Assembly: GCA_019633425.1 (NCBI GenBank)
Contig: WSUB01000045.1
Location: 124,001 to 188,000, forward strand
DNA: 64,000 nucleotides
DNA from: Tulasnella sp. 424
Taxonomy: Eukaryota > Basidiomycota > Agaricomycetes > Cantharellales > Tulasnellaceae
Direction: 5' to 3'
Position 1 is the first letter of the stretch, and every line of letters begins with the position of its first letter. Below are positions 37,621-48,322 of this stretch, one piece after another. The notes beneath the pieces were generated by a model that worked only from the letters and a program-made list of their open reading frames with translations, searched no databases and was not told the origin of the DNA. The position numbers were made by a program, and so were the translations under genes.

Positions 37621-38734
37621 ATGAAGATGACATTCACGACTCTCTTGCTGGCTGGCTTTGCCGCGTTCGTAGGCGCCGGAACGGTGGGCAAACGCGTATT
37701 TTCGGACCTCGACTCGGTCTCCCCAGATAATATCGTGTACATTGCTGATGCAACGTGAGCACTTAGCGCTCCTTGTGCTGCCCCGCCCAAGAACTGACAG
37801 TCGAAATGACCTTTCAGGACGTTCTGTATGATCATGCCAAGGTAGGGCGGTCGCTGACCACGCGTTTAGAGATAAGCGCTCACTGTGCATTCACACCTCT
37901 CTAGAACGCCCCACACCGATATCGGTGTCTCGGAGACTCCCGTAAGCACTGGGGATCACTGCTCCTGGACCGTCTTTAACCCCCCTCCCCCAATATGTAG
38001 GGCGGGATGATGACCTTCTGCACACACCCGTACTCACCTTTGCAAGGAACCATCCCCCAAGACTTCTTCCGAAACGTGAGGAGCAAAGCGTTTGGTATTA
38101 TTGATTGACTCTAAATATCGGGGTCTGTCGGATTAGGTCTCGTTTGTCCAGGCCACAGGGAGGAGTGGAAAGCCTTACGTCCAGCGTGAGTTCAACCCGA
38201 TGCGCCGAGGGAATCAGCACTGACGTAATGTGCATGGACTCAGTCACAGGATGTATTGACCCCACGAAGATTGATCGTGAGCACTTCCGCAATCGAATGT
38301 CAGAACGTACCATGGTACTTACACGGAAATACTTCAGATCTCAATGCCAACGACGGTGGAGGACAGGTTGGTTATCACTCTTATTTAACATATCAGCGCT
38401 CACTAAAAGTCTCGGGTAGTACGATAGCAACGGAGGTGATGGCGGTCGCGGCAATCCCATCGACAGTGAATGCATTGGGTGCGGAGTTCAGAGAAACCCC
38501 TTCGAGAGACCGGAACCTGACGTACGCATTTTATAGATACAACTCATACGTCGAGCTCGTCGAACCTGTGAGTCATCGCGCTTGCATTAGGTGCTGCACG
38601 GACAACGCAGATTGCGATGTTTCGAGGTGAGTCTTTGATCGGCGTGCTGAGCGTATCGCGGCTGATTAGACTCGGTGGCTCGCAGGGACACGCTTGGCTG
38701 TGAGACGGTCATCCCTGGAGAATACTTCTGTTAG
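37621..38734 (+). CDS. Small secreted Cys-rich protein G (subfamily II)
   Basis: Last gene of the array. Ten exons. The signal peptide is MKMTFTTLLLAGFAAFVGAG, then TVGKR (Kex2-type site) and VFSDLDSVSPDNIVYI. Blocks: TFCMIMPR, TPHTDIGVSETP, GGMMTFCTHPYSPLQ, GRSGKPYVQ, LTGCIDPTKID, HLNANDGGGQ, GRGNPIDSECIG, VEPVSHRACIRCC and DTLGCETVIPGEYFC. All ten cysteines are conserved. It is more distant from E and F than they are from each other. The 3' flank resembles those of E and F. Predicted extracellular. Confidence 0.85.
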
Positions 38735-38967
38735 ACGGAGAAGTGTAAAACCAAACGAACTTTCATAGACACTTTCTCGGACGATTGGACTTTATACCGT
38801 GTTTGGTGTTTGTTGTGACGGGAACATTTCATTTTGTGACGTAGCATATGTGACTATAGCCTTGGCCAATGACGTAGCTTCATTACAACGGACTATTTAT
38901 TCTGTTTCCCCCATCTCCTTTGCCACTCGCGCTCTCTCCCCTCCCGTTATCGACTCCGTCTGAAGCG

Positions 38968-41181
38968 ATGTCGTCGACATTCTTTGAGCATCAAACCCGA
39001 TCCATCTTACAGCGATCTCAAACAGCAACCTCAAAGGATATACCGGAGGACCGTATCCCAACCACAGCTCGCCAGCAGCGGCTCCAAACTCTCATCGGCG
39101 AGCTTAGTCAACCGGTCAAAAGAGAGGCCTTGATTCAAACTCTAGATAAATGCTTAAAGGAGGTCGAAGACGAATGCCTTGACGAGGAAGAGGCGGCGTT
39201 GGAATGGGCGACTCTCGGACGAGCAGTAGTTGGCGTCTACACCGAGGTTATGAGCTCATTATTAGCTCAGGCTATTCAGGCCGACGAAGAAGCCGACTGG
39301 TGGAGGAGAGTAGAGCAAGTCGGAGGTGGGACTGCTTGGTATCTCCTTCAGAGTGAGTGGTGCCAGTTTTTGTCCAACCGACGTCATTTTGGGTGGCTTA
39401 CCTTTTGGCATTCATATAGCGATGCCGTGGCGGGTGATACGGTTAGGACGCGGAATGGTTTCAACTATTCGCTCACAACAGCATCAAATCACTCTTCAAA
39501 CGTTCTCGTTGCAGAACCTGGACCGAATTTTCACCCCCAACTTGCTTTCCCACCTCTTCCGACGATCATTCTTCCCCTCGGCCAAGCATCCATACGACTT
39601 TTTCCGAACCAATCCGATCGAACTTACTCGACAAGAATGCAGGGCACGTAGGATCGAACTAGAAAAGATCCGGGACCGACGTGCCAAAAGTTTGGGACAA
39701 CTAGCGAACGTCCGCAGAGTTGTTGAGAAAGCGTTGATCGGCAAAGGGTCTACGGAGCATAGAAAGGAGAACGTAGCCTCAGTACTGGAGATACTAGAGG
39801 CGTCGCTAGAAGACGACCCGTTCATTCCACCGATCCTTCATCCCGATCCTGTCAAACTGCAGGCTGCGCCCCGAAAGCTTCACGCAAAAGATCTAACCAT
39901 ACCCGGCACGACCAGGACAGTACTTCCACGCCTCCAAATTATTCTCGCAGCAACCCTTCCCACCTACAGCACGATTCACGATCAAGCATTGGAGCCACTG
40001 CGTAGGCCAGGCCGCCTTACGCAGCTTTGGCCCAAGTTGGTACTCTATCCACCGTTGGCGTTCTTTGCATTCAAACTCCTTTTTAACTCTACCGTCGAGT
40101 TTTTCGACACCATGAAGGAAGCCAAGGAGACTGTCATCGGGTTTTGGAATGGCTGGGTAGTGGAACCCATTGCGGGTATTCTTAATACTGTCAGGGGAAG
40201 CCCTGATGACTCTCCGATGGTCGTCAGTAAAGAAGGACTACATTCCGATATGGACGTGAGTACCCGCATACCTAACTATTCGTCTCGAGATATACTTATG
40301 TTGCGAATTTCAGTCACTGGAGCGAATGGTTCTATCGCTTGCTAGCGAAAAGTTGAAGTACACTCCAGAACAACTGGAGGATCTTAGCAATGCAGTTCGT
40401 CAAGGAGACCTGACGCCTGTACTGAGAATTTACGAGCAAGATATCAAAAGCCCGTTATCCTCCGTTATCAGGGGCAGTCTTGTACGGTCTCTCCTCATAC
40501 AGATCCAAAAAACGAAGGTGTGCAGTCTGGCTGCGTGTAGTGATATCCTTGATTGACCTATCCGATTTGCGCAGGTCGACGTGGACTTAGCGTTAACGGG
40601 GATCGACAGATTGCTCCAGTCTCAGCAGCTAACCTTCGCGTTTGTTGGTGTAGCTCCGTCTCTGGCTGTCCTATATATCTTCGGGGGATGGCTTAGATCG
40701 ACTGTACTCGGCGCCAGCGGGAAGGGACGTTTAGGAGGTTTCAGACGGAGGGAATCGACGCTTATAGCAATGAGGTATGGTCTAAACCTCTTAGTGCCGG
40801 TGGTCAAGCTGACATACGATCGGCTTCCAAAGACGAATCGAGCGACTTCTTAACAACCCTACCGCCGGACTGGCTTCTCGTTCTTTCGTGACTCCTGAGA
40901 CGCCAGGAAGTGACAGCGACACTGAATCGCCTCAGATTACATCCCCTCCTTTGACTCAGGGCCTTCTCCTGCTTTCTGTGACCCACCTTAGATCATACGC
41001 AATAGAGTGCCTTCCAGCTCGCTCTAACTTGCAGCAAGCATTCTTGGAGGATGTGGAGGACTTGGAGGACGCGACTGGCAAACTAACCAGGGAGGATCAG
41101 CTCCGCGTCGTGGATCGCATGTGGAGGACTTATGGGAGGTTGCTTGGCTGGAATGGAGACGCCATTGGATGCGAGACCTGA
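38968..41181 (+). CDS. NCA2: NCA2-like mitochondrial inner-membrane protein
   Basis: Homolog of yeast nuclear control of ATPase protein 2, implicated in expression of mitochondrial ATP synthase subunits 6 and 8. Recognisable parts: a helical N-terminal half, PYDFFRTNPIELTRQECRA, hydrophobic LWPKLVLYPPLAFFAFKLLF, the conserved block after an intron (SLERMVLSLASEKLKYTPEQ, then LEDLSNAVRQGDLTPVLRIY), LLIQIQKTKVDVDLAL, the second membrane pair around FVGVAPSLAVLYIFGGWL, and the C-terminal MRRIERLL, where the join is at GCTTCCAAAG|A. It ends GDAIGCET. The start is the first ATG of the open frame (MSSTFFEHQTRS). Five introns. Confidence 0.9.
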
Positions 41182-41372
41182 TAATAAACCCGCGTATTAT
41201 ATTGTGCATTGGCTGCACTTCATGTATTTCTGGATACTCCGGTGCAAAGCCATTGTTTATGAGTCAGATTTCTGAGGACATAATAATCCTGGCGCTAATT
41301 CACAACGTTCACCCACAACCTCACCCCGAACTCCCTAGCAATTTGTCAGAGAACCCCTACGTTTTTTCTTTC

Positions 41373-42679
41373 ATGTTTGAAGAACCATCTATCGTCCCAG
41401 ATAATTCAACCGCGGGGACCTCTGGTGACGACTCGGAACCACACACACCCACTGGACCGAGAAACCCCACCGCCGAGGATGTCCGGGTCCATATCCATTA
41501 TGACGTAGAAGATCCGCCCCAACCGCCAGATAGTACAAGCTGGACTCGGTTCGTGTGTATCTCTGATACGCACGGGAAGAGCTTCCCGGTTCCTCCTGGA
41601 GATGTTCTGCTCCACGCTGGAGATCTGACGGCATGGGGCTCGCCGAAGGAACTAAGGAAGACGATGGGTAGTATTCTTTCGGCTTCGCAATCGTAATTTT
41701 CAAAGCCAGGCTGATGATGGCTCGTTCATAGAATGGCTCGTGTCCCTGCCACACCCTCTGAAAATGTGAGTTGCTCCAGGAAGCTGCGGCGTTGGTTACC
41801 ACTATATCCAAAACGTTCGTTCTCTTTCTCATAGAGTGATTGCCGGCAACCATGACTTTGCTTTGGACCGGACAAAGTATGCCGAGCTGGCGGGAACTGG
41901 CGATGATGAAGACGACGTGAGGTACCTTCAAGTTGTGCTAAGAGCGGCCGCTTATAGATTTCCGGGTTAAATGTTTATAGGCGGAACGGCAAGAAATGGA
42001 CGATGCTGAAGAGATAATGAGAGGAGAACTGGCTCAAGAAGGCAACGTGGTATACTTGAAGAATGAAAGCCACGAATTTAAGGTCAAACCAGAAGGGAGA
42101 ACATGGAGCATTTACGGATCTCCTTGGACGCCTTATTTTGGAGGTATGGCGTTTAATTACTCGAAAGAAGAGGCAGAAGGTGAGTGGCCGTGACTTTGCC
42201 TGATCGCTAGAGTGAATTAACGACTAGGATCCGCATGTCTAGGGATCGTTGGAGAATTTCCGCGGAGCGACATACTGTAAGTAGTCCACTCCAGATTAAG
42301 AGTCGGACTGACTCAAGCCATATTTTTGTTGGAGAACAGTCTCACACATGGACCGCCACACGGTATTCATGATGAGACGTTAAGAGGGGAGCTAGTTGGG
42401 TGTCCGACTCTGCTGGCCTACCTCGCCCGACTCCGCCCAAGGTTACATGTGTTTGGCCACATTCACGAGGCCAGGGGAGCTACTATCCATAGCTGGGACA
42501 CTGAATCTGCGATTGGTGCGGAGGAAGGACAGGAGCGGGAGGACAGGAACAGGAACACTAGCACCGTCTTCGTCAATCCAGCAAACCAGCCGATAGGAGC
42601 TAAAGCCACAAAATCCGGGAGATGGCTGAAAACGGGCTCTGAGGGCTGGACGCCTATCATTGTTGACATCCGGGATTGA
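41373..42679 (+). CDS. Metallophosphoesterase (MPPED-like calcineurin fold)
   Basis: Binuclear-metal phosphoesterase. All five metal-binding and catalytic motifs of the calcineurin-like fold are present: CISDTHGK (D-x-H), LLHAGDLT (GD), VIAGNHDFALD (GNHD), LLTHGPPHG and FGHIHEARG (GHxH). Other blocks are WSIYGSPWTPYFGGMAF and TVFVNPANQPIG. The gene has five introns. The substrate is unknown; MPPED-type family members act on small phosphodiesters in vitro. The start is uncertain: I use the ATG at 41373 (MFEEPSIVPDNS). An in-frame ATG at 41259 would add 38 hydrophobic and acidic residues that look less like the family. A decayed duplicate follows immediately downstream. Confidence 0.85.
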
Positions 42680-42934
42680 TTGTCACGACTTTAAACATAG
42701 CAACATCGTAGAATCCTGATGCCTTTGCTCCCACCAATCCGACATTAAACTATCAACAGATTATCGCTGTCGTCGGTATTCATAACCATGTCATTTTCCA
42801 TAGATGAAGGAGCTACGGACGAGTCTAGTGAGATTGCAGTTGAAGGAGCCGGAGGGAATGCCGAGGTATCTTAGATCGAATAGTCGAATCGCTTCGTATT
42901 ATCCACAGCAACACTTGATGGTCTGAACTTCGCC

Positions 42935-43825
42935 CTCAATTACAGACTGGTTGGCCGAGCTGCCACATCCCGTAAAAATGTACGTCCGATCTACCGTCGG
43001 CAGAGGGGAACATCTCCTGATAACAGCCTCCAGTGTTATGGCGGGAAATCATGATTTTGCGTTGGACCGAACCAGCTTTCCATATCTTGCTTTGCCCTCG
43101 GGCTGGAACCAGCAAGCGGCAAGTTATCAGGAACTTACGCTCTTCTCAATAAGCTGACGGGTTTATAGATACAGGACGAGATGTATAATGCCGAAAAGGC
43201 AGTCAAAGGAGATCCTGCATCGACCGATGCGGTGATATATCTCCAGGACTCGCGACATGAGGTCGATATCGAGGGGCAGGTGTGGTCCGTGTTCGGATCC
43301 CCTTGGACGCCGGTCTTTTCTGGGACCGCATTCAAGTACTCCAAAGGGGATGCCGAAGGTGCGTCAAGAACGTATTGGTATGTCTAAGATCCACTAACAT
43401 AGTTGAGCGAATCGAGAAATCTGATATCCTGTAAGCGCTTGTTGGAGAAAATTTGAGGGTAACTTACACACATTGATTATTTAGGTCAACCCACAGTCCC
43501 CCACTTGGGATCCTTGACTTGATTAGGAAGGGAACTCATGCTGGGTGTCCGATCCTCCTTGAACAGCTTTCGCGCCTACGACCAAAGGTGCACGTATTCG
43601 GACATATCCACGAAGCAAGAGGAGCTGTAACCCATAAGTGGAGGTCAATAATAGTTCAGGCGATGACTACGCAGATCCAGAGGAAGGAAAAGAGGAGCGG
43701 ACCGTTTTCATAAATCCCCCAACTTCGCCTCTAGGCCCGAATCCAACTGACGAGAACGGGCACTGATCCAAAGCGGGGCCAGTAGTGTGGAGATCAATAA
43801 TGCTAGACATGAACAAGGGATTTCG
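42935..43825 (+). pseudogene. Decayed tandem copy of the metallophosphoesterase
   Basis: Collinear with the upstream gene from WLAELPHPVKM onward: VMAGNHDFALDRT, EMYNAEKAVKGD, VWSVFGSPWTPVFSGTAF, GCPILLEQLSRLRPKVHVFG, HIHEARG. The exon with the D-x-H and GD motifs is missing from the 250 bases upstream. The HGPP motif reads HSPP. An 11-base insertion-like segment (about 43644-43654) shifts the frame before the VFINPP block, and a Trp codon in the next block appears as TGA (43764-43766). These changes remove half of the metal site, so it is very unlikely to encode an active enzyme. Confidence 0.8.
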
Positions 43826-43830
43826 CTGAC

Positions 43831-44521
43831 GCCGTTAGGTCGTTGCCTCGCCAGGTCTCTAGGTTAATGGAGGGATCGGACGAGGGACTCTCGTAATAGG
43901 GAAGTTACATGAAGTAGCATAGTCGCTTATGTAAAGTTTGACTCTTTGATTGACTGGCAGCAGCTTGTTATTGCTGTCGCAAAGCATTGAACGAGGGCTG
44001 CTTTGAACGACTGCGTCGCTACCAGGGATGCCGCAGAAACGAACATGGCGTGGGATCCGGCTGAGGTCAGCGACATTCACTCACTTCCCCCACCACCACC
44101 TGCGGTATGGCAGATGACGAAGGCGCAAAGAACGCATACGAGACAGCAAAAAATGAACTAATAGCAGCAATTAATAAAAAGCGACAAGTGGACAAGAGCT
44201 TGGTGCGAACGACCGAACAACCGCTCAAGACGTGGCGCTAACCTTTCAGCTTTCAGGCGACAATTGAAAATAACCTGTGGAATTTCGAAAGTTCCTACCT
44301 TCAAGATACCGCAAACTCCGGAGGCAACATCATACAAGGCTTTGAGAGCTATTTGAAAGCTACTGCCGGTGGTCGACGGAAAGCCGAACCTAACTTGACA
44401 ACGGACATGATTTTCTCAAATAGCAGCTCAACCTCTAAGGTATATAAGACCACCTCCGCTGAATTTCCACCCCCCCTCCCATGTCTTACATCTTCTCCCA
44501 AAGCAACACCAAGGCTATGAT
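43831..44521. other. Intergenic region with TATA-like element
   Basis: Mostly featureless. A GGTATATAAGAC element at about 44439-44450 precedes C-rich leader sequence. A short upstream frame (ATG at about 44480, 14 codons) ends just before the small ORF at 44522. Confidence 0.35.
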
Positions 44522-44743
44522 ATGAACCAATACGAAGAGCCCATCCAACCACCTACCCCAACACTGTCAACTGTTGCACTGACGGCAGCGACCCCGGCTG
44601 ACCTCCGGAGGGATTCAAGGACTGCCCGCGGACAACGAAAACGGACAGAAGATCCGGAGTTCATTCCACCTCAGTCTGCAGTATCAGCTTCTGGAACTCG
44701 TCCCGGGCGACCAACCAAACGACAGAAGTTTACTGACGAGTAG
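44522..44743 (+). CDS. Small basic hypothetical protein
   Basis: A 73-residue open frame starting MNQYEEPIQPPTP and ending with SGTRPGRPTKRQKFTDE. The GRPTKRQK stretch resembles a nuclear-localisation or AT-hook-like basic patch. A TATA-like element lies about 80 bases upstream and a minimal upstream ORF overlaps the leader. There is no family match that I know. It may be the whole gene or the first exon of a longer one; a GTGAGT donor lies about 30 bases after the stop. Confidence 0.3.
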   Translation: MNQYEEPIQPPTPTLSTVALTAATPADLRRDSRTARGQRKRTEDPEFIPPQSAVSASGTRPGRPTKRQKFTDE

Positions 44744-45164
44744 AGGAAGCTTCATGAGAGAACGGTGCCTAGGTGAGTTAATCCACCGTCCATATTCAAT
44801 GAGGCTAACTTTCTGGACCATTTGGGTAGACTTGGAGAACGAAGAGTAGCGTTCTCGAGCGGTGCTCCTCATCAAGTGTTGATGCCGCTCTATTCCCTTC
44901 TCTGCGTTCTATGCACGGAGCGCCACCCTGGTACCATATCTACCCAATGCATCACTTTTTCTGTCACTCCCTTGCGTTGCTGGGTGTTCCGATTGCGGTA
45001 TTGGAGTATTTCGTGTATCTCGTGCCCATTCTCGGGTATTGGCCCTGTGAAATCCTTCGATGCTCATAGGATCAATGCACGACGAGCGTCATACTCATAA
45101 GCAAATGGCAAAGAATACAGATGGACGATAGCGGAGGAAGATGAGAAACAAAATAACAAGACGA
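44744..45164. other. Intergenic, 3' of uL23
   Basis: Holds the uL23 3' UTR on the minus strand. I see no further gene. Confidence 0.35.
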
Positions 45165-45828
45165 CTATATGAAACCAATCTGTTGGGTATTCGACGTTAG
45201 TTCGTATCGGGATGGAACATTGAGACTGTACAGACCTTGTTGGCAATTTCCAAAGCATCATGTTCTGGGGAAAGCCTTACGAAAGCCTTCTTCCGTCCGT
45301 CCGGTCTATTAGGAGTAGCCAGGTAAGCTCAATTTCGGCGTGAGGATGTTCCGACTTACCGAACGAGGGTGTTAACCTTCAATACATTCACGTCGTACAG
45401 CTTCTTAACGGCGTCCTTGATCTGTTTCTTGTTTGCCTTCAGGTCCACGAGGAAGACGAGAGTATTGTGGTCCTCGATCTCCTTCATCGCAGCCTCAGTG
45501 TTTAGAGGGTGGGTAATGACGCGGAATTGGTCAAGGCTGGACAGCTTGGGCACAGACCGACGAGGATACTTCGGGCTCTTGGGTAAACGGAGAGTTCGTG
45601 GTTGGCGGAAGTAAGGGGTGGTGCGGATCTTGCGTTGCTTGGTGCCATGAACACCCTTGACCAATGCCTTCTTAGCTGCCTTGGCCTTGGTGTCGTTGGA
45701 GGCCGATGCTGGGGGCTGGGCTGTAATATGAGGCTCTCATTAGCCTTGTCTGATGCTCCAGGGGTTTAAGATAAGGGCGCACCCTTTGCGGCCGTTTTAG
45801 CTGCCTTTCCTTTTGTAGCTGCGGACAT
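45165..45828 (-). CDS. RPL25: 60S ribosomal protein uL23 (L23a/L25)
   Basis: Large-subunit protein at the exit-tunnel rim, the docking site for SRP and NAC. The N-terminal extension is [15 protein letters not shown] then Ala/Lys-rich sequence to [17 protein letters not shown]. The core follows: [76 protein letters not shown] and [19 protein letters not shown], ending IGFI. Three introns split the coding sequence; the last exon holds only IGFI and the stop. An additional 5' UTR intron is likely, because GACTTCAAG|GTGAG at about 46012 pairs with a TTATAG acceptor just before the ATG. Confidence 0.95.
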
Positions 45829-46456
45829 CCTGAGGTCTATAACAACGGGAGGTACATTAGTACGTTTGGTCAGATTGCTTAAATATCTTGGTCAGGATTG
45901 AAAGTAATGCCGATGCGCCAGAGGTGCGTCCTTTTGACGAGCAGACCGACAGTGCGACATGGATACGAGACGAGGGATAGTCCAAGAAACTTCGAATTGG
46001 GGGTCTCACCTTGAAGTCGTTGAGATGGGCGGCGTCGGCGTAGGGAGGAGATTTGGTTGATTGCTTGACTTCGCACGGTGTCCGGAGTTAGACATGCTTA
46101 CGTCAGCCACACTAAGCGGAACTATGCCATCCTGTGAGGCTGCAGTGTTTGCATGAAGCTGGAGACGAGGGAGAGTTAAGGTACGGGGTGATAGCATTTG
46201 CATCGTTCTTCTCGACACAGAGCAAGTAGGAATATCATACACCATATCCTTTGGGGTGCCGTCATGACTTCTGCCGTTGGCATCCCAGGTCCAGTACTCA
46301 GCCTCGACGAGCAAATAATGAAACCAGAGCAAGAAGTCAGATCCAAACTAGTAAATACATGGTTCACTTCTTTGCTTTGGTTATGTTGAGAAGGTCCCCT
46401 GCGTCATCTCCAGCAACTAGGGAGCAAGGGTCTCGTTAGCTCAGAACTCTTAATAC
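45829..46456. other. uL23 leader/promoter and PHB2 3' flank
   Basis: The first 190 bases hold the inferred uL23 5' UTR intron. The rest, up to the PHB2 stop, contains only short open frames that I cannot support as genes. Confidence 0.4.
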
Positions 46457-47789
46457 CTAATCGAGCGGGTTCGCACCATTCAACAGTAAGCTTTGAGCGT
46501 CAAGCATGACCTTGTTTCCGCTTGTCGACAGAAGCTGGGCAATCTCACGAGCAGCCTCCAGTCGACGCAGTTGAAGGAATCCTTGGTTCGCGCGAACAGC
46601 TTCACCGATGAGCTCAGCAGAGCGTGCTTCTCCCTGAGCTTTCACGATAATCGACTAAAATAAATAGGTTTAGTGATCATGGGATTCACGTAAGCAGAGG
46701 TGCCCATGGCGAACCTGTTTCTCCTGGATAGCCTGGTCAACCAAGAATGCTGCGCGAAGAGCAGTTTGTTGAGCAATCTGCTTGGCTTCGACTGCGTGCG
46801 TGAACTCGGGCGAGAAAGCGACATGGGTAATGGAAACGTCATCGAGAACCAAGTTGAATCGGAGAGCACGCTTGGTCAAGTTCTCTCGAACAAGTCGCGA
46901 CACCTACGGAGGAAACGATGATAGGGAGTAGAATCAGAACCGTGCCGAATTAAAAAGGGAACGAAACAAACCATTTCACGCTGCGTAATGAGCTGACTAG
47001 CATTGAACTGAGCCACGACGCTCTTCAAGACCTCGTTCACAATCGAAGGCAAAACTCGTTCATCGTAATCTGTTCCCAATTCACGATAGATTTGAGGAAG
47101 CTCCCGGGTTGAAGGTCGAGAGAGGACACGGCAAGTGATGTTGACCATTTGTAAGTCTATTATGAAGGTTTGCCAAAAACGAGATGCTCTGTGTCAGAGG
47201 TCTTCGTCATCAAACACGGAGAATCGAAGTCGCTGGACCTTTTGTTCCCGTCAAGCTCGCAATACTCCTTGGTTTGGCACGAATGTCGTAGATGATTGGT
47301 GTCTCAAACCATGGGATCTGTTCGAGCGTTCGTCAAGGGAACGGTATTATGAGCACTCTCTGAAGCGGGAGAGACGGCCAAAAACCCACCATGAAGTGAG
47401 TTCCTTCCGGATACACCTCCTTCCCAATACCTCGTAGCCTAAAATGAACCAGAACCGTCAAACCCGTTCAGTCGTCCAGAGTTGCCGGCTTCGGCAGCCG
47501 AGATTGCGCGTACCTAGTGTACTTAATAGCGCGATGACCACCATCCACTACAGCACATCCAGAGAGAGGGACATCAATCGCAGGTTCAACGACGAGAAGT
47601 CTTTCCGTGCGCACCATTATAAATACTAGCGTTGATGGCCAATCCTCCCGCAATTAACAACACAAGCAACCCGCTTCCTCCGAAAAATGCACGTCCGGGC
47701 ATTCGTGCAACAGAACCTCCCTGCCTTGCCTTGCCTTGAAGTTGGGCCATGAGTTTCTCAAAGGCTTCTCTTGGATCTTGGCCTGACAT
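46457..47789 (-). CDS. PHB2: Prohibitin-2, mitochondrial inner-membrane scaffold
   Basis: SPFH-family subunit that forms ring complexes with PHB1 in the inner mitochondrial membrane, supporting m-AAA protease control and cristae. Visible: N-terminal [17 protein letters not shown], membrane anchor [119 protein letters not shown], the coiled-coil [20 protein letters not shown], and [18 protein letters not shown]. It ends ANPLD. The length and domain order are as expected. About five introns. Confidence 0.95.
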
Positions 47790-47836
47790 AGTTGCGTATT
47801 TTGTGGTTAAAGTGGGAGAAGACGGTGTGCGCGGGG

Positions 47837-48145
47837 ATGCTAGTGCAACCGCTTCAGTCGAAACTCGAAATGGGATTTCGGGCTCTCACGCGGCGGGAGA
47901 AGATCGCCGCGCTGACGCACCCTTCCGGCTGGGACGAACACAACATCTTCGCATCGGACGAAAGACGCTTAATACCAATCCCACCTTTCAGCCAAAATGG
48001 CGAGGTACTCAGGCAACTTAAAAACTACCAACCCCCTTCCTATGATGATGAAAGTCTAAACCGCTTCGTGCACCCCATTCACGTCTTCCGTAGAGGAGAA
48101 AGGCTAGCTTTTCTTAATCCATGGATTTATTTCAATATACATTAA
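47837..48145 (+). CDS. Hypothetical small protein divergent from PHB2
   Basis: A 102-codon frame starting 48 bases from the PHB2 ATG on the other strand (MLVQPLQSKLEMGFRAL), with RREKIAALTHPSGWDEHNIF and a C-terminal RRGERLAFLNPWIYFNIH. Composition is ordinary rather than low-complexity. It could be a genuine short mitochondrial or unknown protein, or chance open sequence in the PHB2 promoter. No family is recognised. Confidence 0.3.
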   Translation: MLVQPLQSKLEMGFRALTRREKIAALTHPSGWDEHNIFASDERRLIPIPPFSQNGEVLRQLKNYQPPSYDDESLNRFVHPIHVFRRGERLAFLNPWIYFNIH

Positions 48146-48322
48146 GAGAGAAGAAAGAAAGAAAGAAGAAGGAAAGGAAGGATCGATACAAATACACGAT
48201 ATCTAAAGGAGAGTGAGAGGAGCGACGATAATAGAGACCAGTCTCGCATAGGCTACGTTGGAATCTATAAGTACAAGTTTTTTATCCAATCACCCTTGCC
48301 TAGAGGGGATTGTATAAACATC

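Noticed and set aside
27600..38734. Tandem array considered as CRISPR-like or transposon repeats
   Set aside because: The repeats are multi-exon genes with conserved frames and splice sites, no short direct repeats with spacers and no transposase.
43644..43654. GTCAATAATAG read as an 11-nt intron in the phosphoesterase copy
   Set aside because: Removing it restores frame, but no spliceosomal intron is this short; better explained as an insertion in a pseudogene that also has a stop and missing exons.
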